Counted from the first letter of the stretch, positions 18,461 to 29,390 are shown. The stretch is DNA of 64,000 nt from Schauerella aestuarii (GCF_009866805.1 NZ_SIZW01000040.1:186001-250000); one strand, 5' to 3'. Numbers and translations are program-made. Notes: generated by a model from the letters alone, not told the origin.

Positions 18461-19436
18461 GCGCAATCGTTACCACGGCCAGAATCAGGCCCAGCACGTT
18501 GAGGCGGCTGACGTGTTCCTTGAAGAGCACGGCACCGGCCAACGTGCCCACAGCGATCACGCCGATGTTCATCGTGGAGAACACCACTGCCGGATCGTTG
18601 GGCAGATTCTGGTGCGCCCGAATGTAGGTGTAGATGTTTGCGAAGTTCATCACGCCGAGCACCACGCCAGCCAGGCAGTCGCGGCGGCGCCAGCTCACGC
18701 GGGTGATGAGCAGGTAGGCGAAAATCACCACGCCGGCCAGCAGGAATGCCATCAGCAAACCATTGCCGAACGCCGTTCCCGATTTGGCGACCTGCTTGAA
18801 CAGCACATCGATGACGCCATAGCCCAGCCAGACGGCGAGGGGCCACACCCAGATCGGAACGGGGGACGCGCCTGCCAAGTCTGCGGCGGCGCCGAATCGA
18901 CCGGTAGCGGGGCGATTTCCGGCAGACGCGATAGGGGCTGTGGCCGCCGATCCGCCTCCCGCGCTGATGGGGTGCTCCACGCCTGCCGCACGCGAGACGC
19001 CTGCGGGGTTGCGCGTCTTGGCCAGCAGGCAGAGCAAGGCGATCAATCCCACCGCGATCGCCGCACCCTTGCGGGCAGTCAACGTATCGCCGAAAAAGAG
19101 AAACGCCGCCACTACCGGAATGAACACCGACAACCGTTGCGCAGCATCGCTGCGCACAATGCCTACGTGGCGGACCGCGCGTCCCATGGCAACGAACACG
19201 GTGGGAAGCAGGATGCCCAGTGCGATCAATACGCCCCAGGGGGTGCCGGTGTTGTTGATTGCGGAAAGGTTGGCGCCCAGCAGTAGCCAGCACGCCAACG
19301 CCGCGATCACATAATTGACTGCGATGGCCTGGCGGATGTCGATATCGAAACGCCGCGCCAGTTTGAGCAGGATCGCGACCGTGACGCTGCACAGCACGCT
19401 GGTGATCAAAAACAGAAATCCGGGATTCATCGACAT
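18444..19436 (-). CDS. EamA/DMT-family membrane transporter
   Basis: 330 residues with about ten predicted membrane helices in two EamA-like halves ([34 protein letters not shown]...[17 protein letters not shown]). The halves are joined by an unusually long Ala/Gly/Ser-rich loop (about residues 150-190). The start is either ATG 19436 or ATG 19430; both overlap the end of bioB, so the two genes are coupled. The substrate is unknown; DMT proteins export small metabolites. The 3' end overlaps the convergent MFS gene. Confidence 0.85.
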   Translation of the reverse strand: MSMNPGFLFLITSVLCSVTVAILLKLARRFDIDIRQAIAVNYVIAALACWLLLGANLSAINNTGTPWGVLIALGILLPTVFVAMGRAVRHVGIVRSDAAQRLSVFIPVVAAFLFFGDTLTARKGAAIAVGLIALLCLLAKTRNPAGVSRAAGVEHPISAGGGSAATAPIASAGNRPATGRFGAAADLAGASPVPIWVWPLAVWLGYGVIDVLFKQVAKSGTAFGNGLLMAFLLAGVVIFAYLLITRVSWRRRDCLAGVVLGVMNFANIYTYIRAHQNLPNDPAVVFSTMNIGVIAVGTLAGAVLFKEHVSRLNVLGLILAVVTIALMAPW

Positions 19437-20458
19437 GGTGCGTGTGCCGTGCTGGAGAGGGTGGAGGAGAGCGTATCGGGACGCAGGCCCAACTGCGCGA
19501 GCAATTCTACGTCGGCGTTGGATTCCGGGTTGGGCGTGGTCAGCAGGGTATCGCCGTAGAAAATCGAATTTGCGCCCGCGAGCAGGCAGAGCGCCTGTTC
19601 GGCAGGAGAAAGATCGGTGCGTCCGGCTGATAGCCGCACACGGGCCAGCGGCAGCGCGATGCGGGCGACTGCGATGGTGCGCGCGAACTCCAGCACATCC
19701 AGATCGGCGGCGTCGGCCAACGGCGTGCCGGCCACGCGAACCAGTCGATTGATCGGCACGGATTGCGGTTGAGGGCTCAGCATCGTCAGTTGGGCGATCA
19801 ACGCTGCACGCTGCTCGCGCGATTCGCCCATGCCCACAATGCCGCCGCAGCAGACGTTGATGCCGGACGCGCTCACGTGAGTCAGCGTATCGAGTCGATC
19901 CTGATAGCTTCGCGTGCTCACGATCCGGCCGTAGAACGTGGGGGCGGTATCGAGATTGTGGTTGTAGTAATCGAGGCCGGCGGTTTTCAGGGCGCGGGCT
20001 TGTGCGGCGTCGAGCATGCCGAGCGTGACACAGGTCTCCAGCCCCAATGCCTTCACTTCGCGGATCATCTCGGCTACTCGCTCGAGATCGCGTTCCTTCG
20101 GCCGCTTCCATGCCGCGCCCATGCAGAAACGCGTGGCGCCCTGATCGCGGGCGGCTCGAGCGGCAGTCAGCACATCCGCCAGCGGCATCAGTTTCTCGGC
20201 TTTCACCGGCGTATCGTGATGCACCGATTGCGGGCAGTAGCCGCAATCTTCCGGGCACCCGCCGGTCTTGATCGACAGCAGACTCGATAGTTGAATGTCG
20301 TGCGGATCGAAATGATCCCGCAGCACCGTTTGCGCGCGCTGAATCAGATCGTTGAACGGCAACGCATAGAGCGCAAGCACCTGCGCCGTCGTCCACGCGG
20401 GGGGCGGTGCAGTGGCAACTGCTGCACCGAGAGGGGAAGGATCGGATGAGGGAGACAT
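19427..20458 (-). CDS. bioB: Biotin synthase
   Basis: 343 residues; a radical SAM enzyme inserting sulfur into dethiobiotin. The 4Fe-4S motif CPEDCGYC places Cys68, 72 and 75. Further family segments are [43 protein letters not shown] and [17 protein letters not shown]. The ATG at 20458 was chosen since the conserved core follows; the open frame further upstream is repetitive and not conserved-looking. No other bio genes are adjacent. Confidence 0.97.
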   Translation of the reverse strand: MSPSSDPSPLGAAVATAPPPAWTTAQVLALYALPFNDLIQRAQTVLRDHFDPHDIQLSSLLSIKTGGCPEDCGYCPQSVHHDTPVKAEKLMPLADVLTAARAARDQGATRFCMGAAWKRPKERDLERVAEMIREVKALGLETCVTLGMLDAAQARALKTAGLDYYNHNLDTAPTFYGRIVSTRSYQDRLDTLTHVSASGINVCCGGIVGMGESREQRAALIAQLTMLSPQPQSVPINRLVRVAGTPLADAADLDVLEFARTIAVARIALPLARVRLSAGRTDLSPAEQALCLLAGANSIFYGDTLLTTPNPESNADVELLAQLGLRPDTLSSTLSSTAHAPCR

Positions 20459-20679
20459 GATCAGCGCCGCTAAGAGCAGGAAAGCGCGGATATTAGGGAG
20501 AACGCCGTCCCCGCCGCAATGTGGCGAAATTGGCCGCGTTTGGCATCGTCTTCGACGTGCTTGGCGGAAGAACACGCCGCGATGTGTGCAGGGTGCCGAT
20601 AACATGCCGCGAACGGCGCCTATCTCGTTATGCTCAAAAATTGTTATTGAATGTAATTGACGCGATTGGCGTGCATTGT

Positions 20680-20720
20680 GCGCTGGCGCTGGCTTTGGCG
20701 CTGGCTTTGGCGTTGGCGGC
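20680..20720. repeat. Tandem 12-bp repeat (GCGCTGGCTTTG)
   Basis: Two full copies of GCGCTGGCTTTG at 20686-20697 and 20698-20709, flanked by partial copies (GCGCTG before, GCGTTGGCG after). It lies in the bioB-tRNA spacer. Confidence 0.7.
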
Positions 20721-20946
20721 ACGTGCATCATGTGACCGCCGTTGGTGTGTAGGGGGGATGCGTTTCGCTGCCGAGTCGATATTCCGAGCGCGCGTGGGCA
20801 GCGCCAGTGCGCGCGCAAGAAGAGGCCATCCGCGAGCGGCGGAGAACCCTCTTGCTTACGCTGGCCGACCGGTGGTCAGTCATCGATGTGCGAGTCGGCG
20901 TTGATAACGCAGGGACTGGAGCGAGGCGATGCCGTGGAGCTTTGCA

Positions 20947-20998
20947 GAAAGGCAATGCAAAGGGGCAAGGAAGAGAAGCAATGCAGAGAAGCAATGCA
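20947..20998. repeat. 13-bp direct repeats (GAGAAGCAATGCA)
   Basis: Exact copies at 20973-20985 and 20986-20998, plus a degenerate copy (GAAAGGCAATGCA) at 20947-20959. The stretch is purine-rich. It is non-coding as far as I can see. Confidence 0.65.
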
Positions 20999-21092
20999 GA
21001 GGAGCGGCCATGAGTACGGCCAACTAAATCTGCGGCGATCGTGTGTACCGTTAGTGGGATACGGTGGCGCTACGTTTCGATCGTACAAAAAC

Positions 21093-21125
21093 AAAAAAGC
21101 CCGCTACGATAAATCGTGCGAGGCT
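21093..21125 (-). terminator. Intrinsic terminator of the tRNA operon
   Basis: Read on the minus strand, an interrupted stem (AGCC/GGCT, CGC/GCG, ACGAT/ATCGT with two single-base bulges) is followed directly by TTTTTT. It lies 23 bp beyond the 3' end of tRNA-Asp. Confidence 0.85.
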
Positions 21126-21147
21126 CTTTGCTTCGTGCAGAAAGATT

Positions 21148-21224
21148 TGGCGGAGCGGACGGGGCTCGAACCCGCGACCCCCGGCGTGACAGGCCGGTAT
21201 TCTAACCAACTGAACTACCGCTCC
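21148..21224 (-). tRNA. tRNA-Asp (GTC)
   Basis: A 77-nt cloverleaf on the minus strand: acceptor GGAGCGG/CCGCTCC, anticodon loop CTGTCAC with anticodon GTC, T-loop TTCGAGC, encoded CCA end. It is last of three tRNAs transcribed toward the terminator at 21093. Confidence 0.97.
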
Positions 21225-21307
21225 GCAGCGGCTTACGTCACATACTTCAAACTACTATTTTACTTCAACTGCTGACCTGCAACTTCGATACTGCTGCCAA
21301 AAAATCT

Positions 21308-21383
21308 TGGCGTCCCCAAGGGGATTCGAACCCCTGTACTCACCGTGAAAGGGTGATGTCCTAGGCCTCTAGACGATGGGGAC
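21308..21383 (-). tRNA. tRNA-Glu (TTC)
   Basis: A 76-nt cloverleaf on the minus strand: acceptor GTCCCCA pairing with TGGGGAC, anticodon loop CTTTCAC with anticodon TTC, T-loop TTCGAAT, encoded CCA. It is the middle tRNA of the Ala-Glu-Asp operon. Confidence 0.97.
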
Positions 21384-21420
21384 CGGACCGTACAAACTAC
21401 CTTCTTCGCAACGCTTTGAC

Positions 21421-21496
<76 letters not shown>

Positions 21497-21714
21497 GTCA
21501 ACTAGATATTTTTGCTTCTTTCGTAGCGCCTTTTTGTTGCCAATCAGTCGCTTCGTTTTCGCTAGATATTTAGTGCGTGCCGCGAAGAAACGAGATTATG
21601 CACGAACTTTTTTGAGTGTGCAAGTCGGTAGGGGAAAAAACATAAAAAAGATCAAAAAAGTTTTGAGGCATACGATATGCGGGCGTTTTCGATTCACCAG
21701 AACGAGGAGTTGCC

Positions 21715-22782
21715 GTGCATCCAGTCACCTCATTTCCAGTGCGCGCACTGGGTACTACCGATATGTCCATCACGCGCGTCGGCTTCGGCGCGTGGGCGTT
21801 GGGCGGCGGGGATTGGGCGCGGGGGTGGGGCGCGCAAAACGATGCCGAATCGATCGCTGCGATCCAGCATGCCGTGCGCCGCGGCATCAACTGGATCGAT
21901 ACGGCGGCGGTGTATGGCTTGGGTCATTCTGAGACCATCATCGGTCAGGCGCTCAAGGGTCTGTCACGCGCTGAGCGCCCGCTGATTTTCACCAAGGGCG
22001 GCTTGCGATGGGACGATCACGATCGGCAGGCCATGCCGCGAAGGGTGGGCGATCCGGACAGCCTGCGCGAGGAGATCGATGCCTCCCTCAAGCGGCTCGG
22101 CGTGGAAACGATCGATCTTTATCAAATGCATTGGCCTACCGACGATGGCACACCGCTCGAAGCGTACTGGCAGGTGCTGCTCGATGCGAAACGCAGCGGC
22201 AAGGTGCGCGCCGTGGGGCTGTCCAATCACAACGTGGCGCAGCTCGAGGCGGCCGAGCGTCTGGGGCATGTGGATAGCCTGCAGCCGCCGTTCTCTGCCA
22301 TTCAGCGCAGTGCCGCCGACGATGTGTTGCCCTGGTGCGATCGCCACAATACGGGTGTGATCGTGTACAGCCCCATGCAGTCAGGCTTGTTGACGGGCAC
22401 GATGACCCCGGATCGCGTGCGCGCGCTGGGCCACGACGATTGGCGTGCGGGTCATGTGGAGTACACCTCCCCGCGCCTCGAACGTAACCTTGCATTGGCC
22501 GACGCGATGAAGCCTCTGGCGCAGCGTCACGGTGCCACCACCGCGGCTGTGGCAATTGCGTGGACGCTGACCTGGCCTGGCGTCACCGGCGCGATCGTGG
22601 GCGCACGTAGCCCCGCGCAGGTCGACGACTGGTTGGCAGCGGCCACGTTGGAATTGGATGACGACGATCTGGATGCGGTCGCTGACGCCATCGCCCGCAC
22701 CGGGGCGGGTGTGGGCCCGGCACGACCGCCGCGGCGGGAAGATGATTCAGTGCTGGATATCCTGCCGAGTCTGTCGCTGTAG
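21715..22782 (+). CDS. Aldo/keto reductase
   Basis: 355 residues, GTG start at 21715 with GAGGAG 5 bp upstream. The catalytic tetrad is visible: Asp62 and Tyr67 (DTAAVYG), Lys94 (FTKGG) and His139 (YQMHW). The C-terminal NADPH-binding part shows TGAIVGARSPAQVDDW. The sequence groups with the AKR11/YhdN-like enzymes that reduce small aldehydes or ketones; the specific substrate is unknown. It is monocistronic, divergent from the tRNA operon. Confidence 0.93.
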   Translation: MHPVTSFPVRALGTTDMSITRVGFGAWALGGGDWARGWGAQNDAESIAAIQHAVRRGINWIDTAAVYGLGHSETIIGQALKGLSRAERPLIFTKGGLRWDDHDRQAMPRRVGDPDSLREEIDASLKRLGVETIDLYQMHWPTDDGTPLEAYWQVLLDAKRSGKVRAVGLSNHNVAQLEAAERLGHVDSLQPPFSAIQRSAADDVLPWCDRHNTGVIVYSPMQSGLLTGTMTPDRVRALGHDDWRAGHVEYTSPRLERNLALADAMKPLAQRHGATTAAVAIAWTLTWPGVTGAIVGARSPAQVDDWLAAATLELDDDDLDAVADAIARTGAGVGPARPPRREDDSVLDILPSLSL

Positions 22783-22784
22783 CA

Positions 22785-24434
22785 CTATCGCCGCCGCATG
22801 CGCCACGACATGCCGGCCACGAGCATCAGGCCCACGATCAGCAACGCGGGGCCATCGCCCCAACGCGTGTACGGCGTCAAGCCCGTCATCCCCTGCACCG
22901 AGACTTCAAGCACGCCGGATGTATGCGACGGGATGGAATCGGTGACGCGGCCCTGTGCATCGATCAGAGCCGTGAGCCCGGTATTGGTGGCCGCAAGCAT
23001 GGGGCGCGCCGTTTCGATGGTGCGCAAGCGTCCGATTTGCAGATGCTGGCGCAAGGCCCACGAATCGCCGAACCAGCCCAGATTGCTGACGTTGGCCAGG
23101 ATCGTCGCGCCCGGGGTGCCGTCGGCGCCTGTGCGAATGGCGGGCAGCAGCTCGTCGCCAAACAGATCTTCGTAGCAGATGTTGAACGCGATGTGCTGGT
23201 CGCGCACGGCAAATGGGGTCTGCCGCTCGGGGCCGCGATTGAAATCGCCAAGCGGGATCTGCATGGCGCTCACGAACCAGCGGAATCCGGTGGGCACGTA
23301 TTCGCCGAAAGGCACCAGATGACGCTTGTCGTACAGGCGCTCGACCGAGGCGGTTTCGAGCGCTTCGGCGGACGTGTTGCCGTCGAAGGCGACGACACTG
23401 TTCGTATAATTCGATTGGCCATCGGCGCCCTTGCGGTGCAACGGCACACCCATCGCAAAGGTGGTATTGGCCTTGGCGGCCAGGCTGCGCCAGATTTCCC
23501 ACGTGTTGGGCGGCAATTGATCCTGGAACACCGGGAGCACCGTTTCGGGCAGCAGCACGAAGTCGGGGGCGGGCTTGCCGGCAGACGCGGGTTGTGCGGC
23601 CAGGCGCATGTGCTTGATGATGCCTTGCTCCATCAGCGCCGGTTCGAACTTCTGCGACTGCGGCACATTGCCTTGCACCAGACGCACGGCCAACGGATTG
23701 CCGGCAGGGCTGGACCAGCCGATCGACGCGATGACGCCGCCCACCACGACCAGGGCGCCTGCCACGCCGAGCGTGAGTGCACGCTGGCGCCAGGCGAGGC
23801 CGTTGGCGGCCAGGAGCGCCACCGCAGCAGCCACGAAGGCGGCCGCGAATGCCAGGCCGTACGCGCCGAAAAGTGGTGCCCAGCCGGCGAGCGGGCTATC
23901 GACGTGACCGTAGGCGATATTGAGCCATGGAAAGCCGGACATGATCACGCCCCGCAACCATTCGAAGGCGGTCCAGGTGGCGGCCCAGGTGGCCGTGTGC
24001 CGCAGCCAGGTCACGGCGCCCGGGGGACGGCCGGGTGTGGCAGCGGCGGGGCGCACGGTCAACCAGCGCGCCAGCGCACATGCTGCGGCGGGATACAGCG
24101 CGAGATAGGCGGCGAGCGCCAGCACGCCGCCCGCCGCGAGGGGCGCCGCCATGTAGCCGTATACATGCAGGCTGATGTAAAGCCAGTACAGGCCAACGGC
24201 ATACGTGACGAGGGCAAAAAGACCGCCGTCGAGCGCGGCGCGGCGCATGCTGGGTGCAGTGAGCGTGAGCCGGGCCAGAATGCCTAAGCTTACGATCTGC
24301 GCGATGGCCAGGAGCGCGGTGGGCAACGGACCCGGCGCAAAGCACAGCGCCTGCAGCACGCCGGCCAGAACCAACGCACCGCGCCGCATCCAGGCGGCTC
24401 GGGGCGAGGGCTTGATGGGCACTGCCGTGGTCAC
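22785..24434 (-). CDS. lnt: Apolipoprotein N-acyltransferase
   Basis: 549 residues from a GTG at 24434, 1 bp beyond the corC stop; an ATG at 24389 is the alternative. The N-terminal half has about six membrane helices, followed by a periplasmic nitrilase domain with the Glu-Lys-Cys triad at about Glu297 (LLPETVLP), Lys370 (LYDKRHLVPFGEY) and Cys420 (ICYEDLFG). It adds the third acyl chain to lipoproteins in the inner membrane. Last gene of miaB-phoH-ybeY-corC-lnt. Confidence 0.95.
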   Translation of the reverse strand: MTTAVPIKPSPRAAWMRRGALVLAGVLQALCFAPGPLPTALLAIAQIVSLGILARLTLTAPSMRRAALDGGLFALVTYAVGLYWLYISLHVYGYMAAPLAAGGVLALAAYLALYPAAACALARWLTVRPAAATPGRPPGAVTWLRHTATWAATWTAFEWLRGVIMSGFPWLNIAYGHVDSPLAGWAPLFGAYGLAFAAAFVAAAVALLAANGLAWRQRALTLGVAGALVVVGGVIASIGWSSPAGNPLAVRLVQGNVPQSQKFEPALMEQGIIKHMRLAAQPASAGKPAPDFVLLPETVLPVFQDQLPPNTWEIWRSLAAKANTTFAMGVPLHRKGADGQSNYTNSVVAFDGNTSAEALETASVERLYDKRHLVPFGEYVPTGFRWFVSAMQIPLGDFNRGPERQTPFAVRDQHIAFNICYEDLFGDELLPAIRTGADGTPGATILANVSNLGWFGDSWALRQHLQIGRLRTIETARPMLAATNTGLTALIDAQGRVTDSIPSHTSGVLEVSVQGMTGLTPYTRWGDGPALLIVGLMLVAGMSWRMRRR

Positions 24435-24435
24435 G

Positions 24436-25338
24436 TCAGGCGCCGCTGCCGCCCGGGGTTTCCGGGGTGTCGGCCGCTGCAGGGGCGAGGCGCGTAACGC
24501 GCAGCCACAGCGCACGGCGGGCGTCGGCACGCAGGACATCCACGCGCAGATCGCCGTGCTGGGCGTAATCGCCGCGGCGTGGAATGCGGGCGAGTTCGCC
24601 GCTCAGCCAGCCGCCGAGGGTGTCGTAGTCGTCTTCGGGGAAGTCGGCTTCGAACGCTTCGTTGATGCGATCCAGATCCGTCGTGGCCATCACGCGCCAG
24701 CGATTTTCGCCTTCTGCAAAGATGGTCGTGGCTTCGTCTTCGTCGAATTCATCTTCGATTTCGCCCACGATCTGTTCGAGCACGTCTTCCATCGTGACGA
24801 GCCCTGAAATGCCGCCATGCTCATCGATCACGATGGCCTGGTGATTGCGGCGCTCGCGGAACTCGTGCAGCAGAACGTTCAAACGTTTGCTTTCAGGAAT
24901 GAAGACGGCGGGCCGCAGCAGCGAGCGCACTTCGATGCCCGGTTCGAGCATGCACCGCAGCAGATCCTTGGCGAGCAGAATGCCGATGATGTTGTCGCGA
25001 TCGCCTTCGAACACGGGGAAACGCGAGTGCGCGGTTTCGATGACCATGCCGAGCAAGGGCTGCAGCGGCAGCGCGATGTCCAGCGTATCCATGCGGGAGC
25101 GGGGCACCATGATGTCGCCGACGGTGCGCTCGGACACGGCCAGCGCGCCCTTGATCATCGCGTACGACTCGGCATCCAGAAGGTCGCGCTCGTGGGCGGC
25201 TTCGAGAATGGCCTTGATGCCCTCACGATCCTCGGGTTCGCGTCGAACCAGGGACAACATGCGGTCTAACAGGGATTTTGGGGAAGACTTGGCGGCGCGC
25301 GCGGCGTCCGCATCGGGGGCAGGAAGAGGGTCGGGCAT
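24436..25338 (-). CDS. corC: CBS-domain protein CorC/YbeX
   Basis: About 300 residues from the ATG at 25338; an in-frame TTG at 25353 would add five. Two CBS domains (TVGDIMVPRSRMDTLDI and PESKRLNVLLHEFRERRNHQAIVIDEHGGISGLVTMEDVLEQIVGEIEDE) are followed by the CorC_HlyC C-terminal domain. It is soluble, without the DUF21 membrane part. Linked to Mg2+/Co2+ efflux and, through ybeY operon context, to ribosome function. The stop lies next to the lnt start. Confidence 0.93.
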   Translation of the reverse strand: MPDPLPAPDADAARAAKSSPKSLLDRMLSLVRREPEDREGIKAILEAAHERDLLDAESYAMIKGALAVSERTVGDIMVPRSRMDTLDIALPLQPLLGMVIETAHSRFPVFEGDRDNIIGILLAKDLLRCMLEPGIEVRSLLRPAVFIPESKRLNVLLHEFRERRNHQAIVIDEHGGISGLVTMEDVLEQIVGEIEDEFDEDEATTIFAEGENRWRVMATTDLDRINEAFEADFPEDDYDTLGGWLSGELARIPRRGDYAQHGDLRVDVLRADARRALWLRVTRLAPAAADTPETPGGSGA

Positions 25339-25414
25339 CGTCCAGGAGGACAAGTTTTGGAAGCTTGAGGATAACCGAATATCTCAAGCATATTTGTAAC
25401 TGTGCGGTGCAGGG

Positions 25415-25891
25415 TTATAGGGACAAGTACGGATCCGCGATGCCCATGCGCGCCAGTGCTGCGGTTTCCAGCGCTTCCATGTGTCGGGCATCCTCATCGT
25501 CCAGATGGTCGTAACCCAGCGCGTGCAGGGTGCCGTGGATGGTGAGGTGAGCCGCATGGTCTTCGAAGCGTTTGCCTTGCTCGCGGGCTTCGCGCACCAG
25601 CACCGGCTTGCAGATCACGATATCGCCGCGGGCCACGCCATCGGGGCCCACACCGTATTCGAACGTGAGCACGTTGGTCGCGTAGTCGCGCTCGCGGAAA
25701 TCGCGATTGAGTTGACGCCCCTCTGCCTGGCCGACGAGGCGGATGCTCAACGCCGCCGTCTGCGCCAGCTCGGGCGCGTCTTCGAAGGCTGCGGCCAGTG
25801 CGCGGCCCACCCAGCGCCGCAGTCGCCAGCGCGGCAGCCGTGGTTCGGCAACGCCGTATTGCACCGATAACGCAAAATCAGGCATGGCCAT
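25415..25891 (-). CDS. ybeY: Endoribonuclease YbeY (rRNA maturation)
   Basis: 158 residues. The metal site [11 protein letters not shown] supplies His119, 123 and 129. It acts in 16S rRNA 3'-end maturation and ribosome quality control. The start MAMPDF at 25891 overlaps the end of phoH (stop at 25878), giving translational coupling; an ATG 6 bp later is an alternative. The operon order miaB-phoH-ybeY-corC-lnt is conserved in proteobacteria. Confidence 0.96.
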   Translation of the reverse strand: MAMPDFALSVQYGVAEPRLPRWRLRRWVGRALAAAFEDAPELAQTAALSIRLVGQAEGRQLNRDFRERDYATNVLTFEYGVGPDGVARGDIVICKPVLVREAREQGKRFEDHAAHLTIHGTLHALGYDHLDDEDARHMEALETAALARMGIADPYLSL

Positions 25892-26960
25892 CGTGCTCGG
25901 CCGCCTGTTCGTACGCATCCACGATACGTGCCACTAAGGGATGGCGCACCACATCGCGGCTGGTGAAGCGCGTGGTGGCGATGCCGTTGACGGCTTCAAG
26001 CACCGTCACGGCGTGCGCCAGCCCGCTTTTGTGGCCGCGTGGCAGATCCACCTGGGACGGATCGCCGGTAATGACGGCTTTACTGCCGAAGCCGATCCGT
26101 GTGAGAAACATCTTCATCTGCTCGGGCGACGTGTTCTGGGCTTCGTCCAGGATCACGAACGCATGGTTGAGCGTGCGGCCGCGCATGTAGGCGAGCGGCG
26201 CGATTTCGATGGCTTGTTTTTCGAACAACTTCTGCACGCGTTCGAAGCCCATCAGGTCATACAGCGCGTCGTACAACGGCCGCAAATAAGGATCGACCTT
26301 TTGTGCGAGATCGCCGGGCAGGAAGCCCAGGCGTTCGCCCGCTTCGACGGCAGGGCGGGTGAGCACGATGCGTTGCACGGTTTCGCGCTCGAGGGCGTCG
26401 ATCGCGCATGCAACGGCCAGCCAGGTCTTGCCGGTGCCGGCGGGGCCCACGCCGAACGTAATGTCGTGCTTGAGGATGTTGTTGAGATAGTCGCGCTGGC
26501 GCGGTGTGCGCGGCCGCAGATCGCTGCGGCGGGTGCGCAATGCGATCACGTCGCCTTCGTCGTCCAGCGGCGGCAGCTCGAGGGCGGCCTCGGCGACCGC
26601 TGCCGCTGGTGTCTTCTGGGTGGCGCGCTCGGCGGCGGTCTTGGCCGCTTGTTCGGCAGCCAGCGCCGATGCCGCTTGCGCTTTCATCTCGACCACGCCC
26701 AGCTGAATGTCTTCGACGCTCAGTTCGCGGTGGACGGCCTGTTGATGAAACCGGCGCAACGACCGGGCGGCCAGTTCGGCGTTTTCGCCGTCGAGCGTGA
26801 CGCGATTGCCGCGGCGTGCCAGTTGCACGTCGAAGCCGTCGGCGATCTGCTTCAGGTTTTCATCCAGCGGGCCGCAAAGGTTGGCCAAGTGATGATTGTC
26901 GCCATCGAGATTGACGATTTCGGGCAAGGCACGGCGGCGGGAAGCGCGCGCGGTGCTCAT
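25878..26960 (-). CDS. PhoH-family ATPase (YbeZ)
   Basis: 360 residues. The P-loop GPAGTGKT is at 172-179, and the Walker B region reads [23 protein letters not shown]. An N-terminal ~90-residue KH-like domain ([18 protein letters not shown]) and an Ala-rich linker precede the ATPase. It is a probable RNA helicase partner of YbeY. The ATG overlaps the miaB stop by 4 bp. Confidence 0.94.
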   Translation of the reverse strand: MSTARASRRRALPEIVNLDGDNHHLANLCGPLDENLKQIADGFDVQLARRGNRVTLDGENAELAARSLRRFHQQAVHRELSVEDIQLGVVEMKAQAASALAAEQAAKTAAERATQKTPAAAVAEAALELPPLDDEGDVIALRTRRSDLRPRTPRQRDYLNNILKHDITFGVGPAGTGKTWLAVACAIDALERETVQRIVLTRPAVEAGERLGFLPGDLAQKVDPYLRPLYDALYDLMGFERVQKLFEKQAIEIAPLAYMRGRTLNHAFVILDEAQNTSPEQMKMFLTRIGFGSKAVITGDPSQVDLPRGHKSGLAHAVTVLEAVNGIATTRFTSRDVVRHPLVARIVDAYEQAAEHDGHA

Positions 26961-28399
26961 TGCGCGGGCTCCAGGGCCCGATCGCGATCTGCCATCACCA
27001 CACTGCCGCGCAACGAGTTCGTATGCGCCTGCGTGATCTCGACGTCGATCATCTGCCCGATAAGCCGTGCCGGGCCGGGGAAATTGACCGTTCGGTTGTT
27101 TTCGGTGCGGCCCATCAACTCGGTGACGTCACGGCGCGCGTGGCCTTCGACCAGCACCCGTTCGACCTTGCCCAGCATATTGCGGCTGATTTCGGCAGTC
27201 TGCTCGTTGATGCGGGCCTGCAAGCGTTGCAGGCGTTGGAGCTTGACCGTTTGCGGCGTGTCGTCGTGCAGATCGGCGGCCGGTGTACCCGGGCGGCGCG
27301 AATAAACGAACGAGAACGACGTATCGAAGCCCACGTCGTCGATGAGTTTCATGGTCTTTTCGAAGTCGGCCTCGGTTTCGCCGGGAAAGCCGACGATGAA
27401 ATCGGACGACAGCGTGAGGTTGGGGCGTGCCGCGCGCAGCTTGCGCACCACCGACTTGAATTCGAGTGTGGTGTAGCCGCGCTTCATGGCGGCCAGCACC
27501 GGGTCGCTGCCGGCTTGCACCGGCAAATGCAGGAACGACACGAGCTTGGGCAGGCGGGCGTACGCCTCGATCAGGCGTGCCGTCATTTCCTTGGGATGCG
27601 AGGTTGTGTAGCGGATCCGTTCGATACCGGGAATCTCGTGCACGTACTCGAGCAGCATCGCAAAGTCGGCAATCTCGGTGGTGTCGCCCATGCGCCCGCG
27701 GTACGCGTTCACGTTCTGGCCCAGAAGCGTCACTTCCTTCACGCCCTGGTCCGCCAGATCGGCGACTTCGATCAGCACGTCGTCGAACGGGCGCGACACT
27801 TCTTCGCCGCGCGTGTAGGGCACGACACAGAAGCTGCAGTACTTGCTACAGCCTTCCATGATCGAGACGAACGCCGTGGGACCGTCGATGCGGGCGGGCG
27901 GCATGGCATCGAATTTTTCGATTTCGGGAAAGCTGATGTCGACCTGCGAGCGGTTCTGCAGCTTGCGCTGACGGATCAGCTCCGGCAGGCGATGCAGCGT
28001 TTGCGGGCCGAACACGACGTCCACGTACGGCGCCCGCTTGACGATAGCCTCGCCTTCCTGGCTGGCCACACAGCCGCCGACGCCGATCACCAGATTGGGG
28101 TTCAGTTGCTTCAGGTGCTGTACGCGGCCCAGATCCGAAAACACCTTCTCTTGCGCTTTTTCGCGCACCGAACAGGTGTTGAACAGGATGACGTCGGCAT
28201 CTTCCGGCGTATTTGTGATCTCGAGCCCTTGATCTTCGCGCAGGACGTCGGCCATCTTGTCCGAGTCGTACTCGTTCATCTGGCAGCCGAACGTGCGGAT
28301 GAACAGCTTGCGCGTTTTCGCGGGCGTCTCGGCGGTCGGGGTAGGGGGAGTGATCGAGGGGGACGCGTTGGGCATCCGTTTGAGCGGTGTTTCTTGCAT
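26957..28399 (-). CDS. miaB: tRNA-2-methylthio-N6-dimethylallyladenosine synthase
   Basis: 480 residues from the ATG at 28399; ATG 28375 is an alternative that skips eight residues. The N-terminal MTTase domain carries Cys39 ([12 protein letters not shown]), Cys76 (NTCSVREKA) and the GCVASQEGE Cys. The radical SAM motif is CSKYCSFC, and a C-terminal TRAM domain ends the protein. It methylthiolates A37 of tRNAs reading UNN codons. It is the first gene of a five-gene operon; an open frame upstream of the start is not conserved-looking. Confidence 0.96.
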   Translation of the reverse strand: MQETPLKRMPNASPSITPPTPTAETPAKTRKLFIRTFGCQMNEYDSDKMADVLREDQGLEITNTPEDADVILFNTCSVREKAQEKVFSDLGRVQHLKQLNPNLVIGVGGCVASQEGEAIVKRAPYVDVVFGPQTLHRLPELIRQRKLQNRSQVDISFPEIEKFDAMPPARIDGPTAFVSIMEGCSKYCSFCVVPYTRGEEVSRPFDDVLIEVADLADQGVKEVTLLGQNVNAYRGRMGDTTEIADFAMLLEYVHEIPGIERIRYTTSHPKEMTARLIEAYARLPKLVSFLHLPVQAGSDPVLAAMKRGYTTLEFKSVVRKLRAARPNLTLSSDFIVGFPGETEADFEKTMKLIDDVGFDTSFSFVYSRRPGTPAADLHDDTPQTVKLQRLQRLQARINEQTAEISRNMLGKVERVLVEGHARRDVTELMGRTENNRTVNFPGPARLIGQMIDVEITQAHTNSLRGSVVMADRDRALEPAQ

Positions 28400-28658
28400 G
28401 GTGGCCGTGACGGGTTTAGATCCCGGGGGCAAAAGAGGAAAAAAGGAGTTTAGCGCGCCTGGGCGGAAAACGTGAGGCGATCCGGCCTGCAGGCGGTGAG
28501 CGCGCCGGCAATCAGGCCGGCGAGGGCGGAGAGGCGTGGGAAATCCGGGTTGAGGTGAGCGGGAATGCGGGGCGATCCGGCGCGGTGTTGCATTTCCAAT
28601 GCGCCTGTCGCGCATCCAGACGGTTACGATAGCGCCTTCAAAATCCCAGACCCATCCA

Positions 28659-29390
28659 ATGCCCCTGCCTCCCCTCCCCAAACCGGGTGCCCCATTCGCC
28701 GGTGTGCCCACCGCGCCCAAACGCAGCCTGGTCGTTGTGCTGGCCGCGGTCGTCGTGCTGGCACTCCTGGCGCTGGCCTGGTTTGTCGATCGCCCGCTGG
28801 CGCTGGAGCTGCAGCAGGGCGTGACGCCGGCCTGGCGCAAGATTGCACGGGTGTATGACGATCTGGGCGATAGCGAGAAGTACTTGATCGTGGCGTTGGT
28901 TCTCTACATCTGGTCGTTGGTGGGCATGCGCCGCGGCTGGACGTGCCCGATTCGTGCCGGCTTCGACCGCGTGGCGCGTTGCAGCCTTTTCTTGATCGTG
29001 ACGATGGCGATCAGCGGGTTGGTCACGTGGATACTGAAGATGGTGGTGGCGCGTTCGCGTCCGGAATTGCTGCACAACACCGGTTTCTACGGCTTGGGCG
29101 ACATGTTCTCGGGCGACCCCTTCGATTCGTTTCCGTCCAGCCATACCTTGACGGCCTTCGCTGTGGCCTTCGTGATCGGCGCGATTGCGCCGCGTCTGCG
29201 CATTCTGGCAGTCGTGCTGGCGTTTGGCGTGGCCTTTGCCCGCATGGCGATTCAACAGCACTTTCTGTCCGACGTGCTCGCGTCGGCCTGCATCGCCTGG
29301 GCAATTGCCACCTACATGGCACCGCGCATGTTGAGCCCGGCGTATACCTGGCCCGTGCGCACGCCGTGGCGCTGGTGGCAGCGCCGGTAA
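28659..29390 (+). CDS. PAP2-superfamily membrane phosphatase
   Basis: 243 residues from the ATG at 28659 (an in-frame ATG 60 bp upstream is possible). Five to six membrane helices. The three phosphatase motifs are present: [17 protein letters not shown] and [16 protein letters not shown]. Such enzymes dephosphorylate undecaprenyl pyrophosphate, phosphatidylglycerophosphate or lipid A; which applies here is not visible. It stands alone, divergent from miaB. Confidence 0.9.
   Translation: MPLPPLPKPGAPFAGVPTAPKRSLVVVLAAVVVLALLALAWFVDRPLALELQQGVTPAWRKIARVYDDLGDSEKYLIVALVLYIWSLVGMRRGWTCPIRAGFDRVARCSLFLIVTMAISGLVTWILKMVVARSRPELLHNTGFYGLGDMFSGDPFDSFPSSHTLTAFAVAFVIGAIAPRLRILAVVLAFGVAFARMAIQQHFLSDVLASACIAWAIATYMAPRMLSPAYTWPVRTPWRWWQRR

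Larger units (their letters stand above)
20459..21092. other. Long non-coding spacer between bioB and the tRNA operon
   Basis: About 630 bp without a convincing gene: the open frames here lack ribosome sites and recognisable content. It holds a tandem GCGCTGGCTTTG repeat (20680-20720) and AGAAGCAATGCA repeats (20947-20998). The region upstream of 20458 must also contain the bioB promoter, which I cannot place. Confidence 0.6.

Noticed and set aside
20459-20818. N-terminal extension of bioB in the same frame
   Set aside because: It is repetitive (KPAPKPAP) and unlike biotin synthases; the ATG at 20458 gives the normal length.
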